DNA of 64,000 bases, taken from NCBI RefSeq assembly GCF_000620145.1, contig NZ_KK211081.1, positions 248,001 to 312,000 on the forward strand, read 5' to 3'. Below are positions 63,173-64,000 of this stretch, piece after piece. The stretch's first letter is position 1. Each line of letters starts with the position of its first letter. The notes below the pieces were generated by a model. The model saw only the letters and a list, made by a program, of their open reading frames with translations. It searched no databases and was not told where the DNA came from. A program made the position numbers and the translations under genes. This DNA is from Deefgea rivuli DSM 18356 (GTDB taxonomy: Bacteria > Pseudomonadota > Gammaproteobacteria > Burkholderiales > Chitinibacteraceae).

Positions 63173-64000
63173 ATGCTCAATACCCCACTCCACATACTTG
63201 AACACACTTTTGGTTACCACGCTTTTCGTGGTCAACAAGGAGATGTGGTCGACCATATTTGCGCTGGCGGCGACGCGCTGGTTTTAATGCCAACGGGTGG
63301 CGGTAAATCGCTGTGTTATCAAATCCCTGCGCTAGTACGAAACGGCTGCGGCGTCGTTGTTTCGCCGCTGATTGCACTAATGCAAGATCAAGTTGAAGCG
63401 CTACAAGAACTCGGCGTGGCTGCTGCATTCCTTAATTCAACGCTAGACGCGAACGAAGCGCGCGAAGTGGAACGGGCTTTTGTCGCTGGCGAATTGAAAT
63501 TACTCTACGTTGCGCCCGAACGGCTAACGACGATTCGCTTTCAATCGCTACTGCGCCAATCACCGATTGCGCTGTTTGCGATTGATGAAGCGCATTGCGT
63601 ATCGCAATGGGGTCATGACTTCCGCCCTGAGTACCTTGCGCTGTCAGTGCTCGCCGATGATTTTCCAGATGTACCGCGCATTGCGCTAACGGCCACTGCG
63701 GATCACGCCACGCGGCAAGAAATGATTACGCGGCTGCGGCTGGAACGCGCGCAGCAATACGTTTCCAGCTTTGATCGCCCCAATCTGCGTTACAGCATTG
63801 TCGAAAAGAAAACCGCCCGCGATCAATTACTGACCTTTATCCGCCGCGAACACGAGCGAGATTCTGGCATTGTGTATTGCCTCTCGCGTAAAAAAGTTGA
63901 AGACACCGCCGCTTGGTTGCGGGAAAAAGAAATCCGCGCCCTGCCCTATCATGCCGGGCTAGACGCAGGCGTGCGTGCCAAAAACCAGCAAGTGTTTCTG
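63173..64000 (+). CDS. recQ: ATP-dependent DNA helicase RecQ, 3' end beyond window
   Basis: The frame from ATG 63173 is open to the window edge (276 codons; RecQ is usually about 600-710 residues, so the C-terminal RQC and HRDC domains lie outside). Motif I is MPTGGGKSLCYQIPAL, then VVSPLIALMQDQV, motif II DEAHCVSQWGHDFRPEY, motif III ALTATAD, and the second domain start IVYCLSRKKVEDTA with PYHAGLDA. This is a textbook RecQ helicase core. It begins core chromosome to the right of the island. Confidence 0.95.
   Translation, partial: MLNTPLHILEHTFGYHAFRGQQGDVVDHICAGGDALVLMPTGGGKSLCYQIPALVRNGCGVVVSPLIALMQDQVEALQELGVAAAFLNSTLDANEAREVERAFVAGELKLLYVAPERLTTIRFQSLLRQSPIALFAIDEAHCVSQWGHDFRPEYLALSVLADDFPDVPRIALTATADHATRQEMITRLRLERAQQYVSSFDRPNLRYSIVEKKTARDQLLTFIRREHERDSGIVYCLSRKKVEDTAAWLREKEIRALPYHAGLDAGVRAKNQQVFL

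Noticed and set aside
1..64000. CRISPR array or rRNA genes
   Set aside because: No regularly spaced direct repeats and no rRNA-like sequence were seen on reading the window.

Overview
The window looks like a chromosomal segment of a betaproteobacterium of the order Neisseriales, probably the Chitinibacteraceae/Iodobacter/Deefgea neighbourhood. This is inferred from family-level resemblance of the housekeeping proteins (AlaA-Hom-ThrC cluster, betaproteobacterial second IF-1, EpsH/exosortase-B type exopolysaccharide locus) and moderate GC; no database search was possible.

Layout. 1-11 kb is core chromosome: a truncated UDP-glucose dehydrogenase gene, a Mth938-like protein, the alanine/threonine cluster alaA-hom-(ABM protein)-thrC with small palindromes in each gap, a ParA ATPase paired with a fused receiver/HATPase protein, and htpG. 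A roughly 100-bp dispersed repeat sits just upstream of both ugd and htpG, in the same orientation relative to each gene. 11-35 kb is one long minus-strand exopolysaccharide locus of the PEP-CTERM/exosortase type: epsL, epsB, epsD, epsE, epsF, epsG, xrtB, epsI, then polymerase, flippase, pyruvyl transferase, glycosyltransferases, an acetyltransferase broken by a stop codon, a CapK-like protein, a heparinase-like lipoprotein, and wecG/wecB/wecC. A PEP-CTERM substrate gene flanks it on each side. A good sigma-54 -24/-12 match precedes epsL. The EpsG-like protein has lost both Walker A and Walker B signatures.

34.8-47 kb holds a DUF1615 lipoprotein, a ribose operon (rbsK-rbsD-rbsA-rbsC, an intergenic repeat, then rbsB encoding a lipoprotein, then a LacI-type regulator), a long-tailed IF-1 paralogue behind a hairpin-rich leader, an EttC/YbiT-type ABC-F protein and a PilZ-like protein.

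47-63 kb is an island bounded by two identical 90-nt tRNA-Ser(UGA) genes, each with its own promoter. Its left two thirds is a filamentous (inovirus-type) prophage: tyrosine integrase, DUF4224 protein, pIV-like secretin, Zot/pI, pVI-like, pIII/TspB-like adsorption protein, small membrane proteins, pVIII-like major coat protein, HUH replication initiator, ssDNA-binding protein, and a divergent repressor next to a pair of palindromic operators. An EexN-like exclusion protein follows. The right third (58.7-62.8 kb) is a cargo zone of unfamiliar genes punctuated by three related non-coding repeats: one module encodes a zinc-binding-like protein, the other a tightly overlapping three-gene operon whose last product has a GLTC cysteine motif, followed by a decayed Fic-family gene. 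This zone is the best candidate for an undescribed system. After the second tRNA-Ser, recQ runs off the end of the window.
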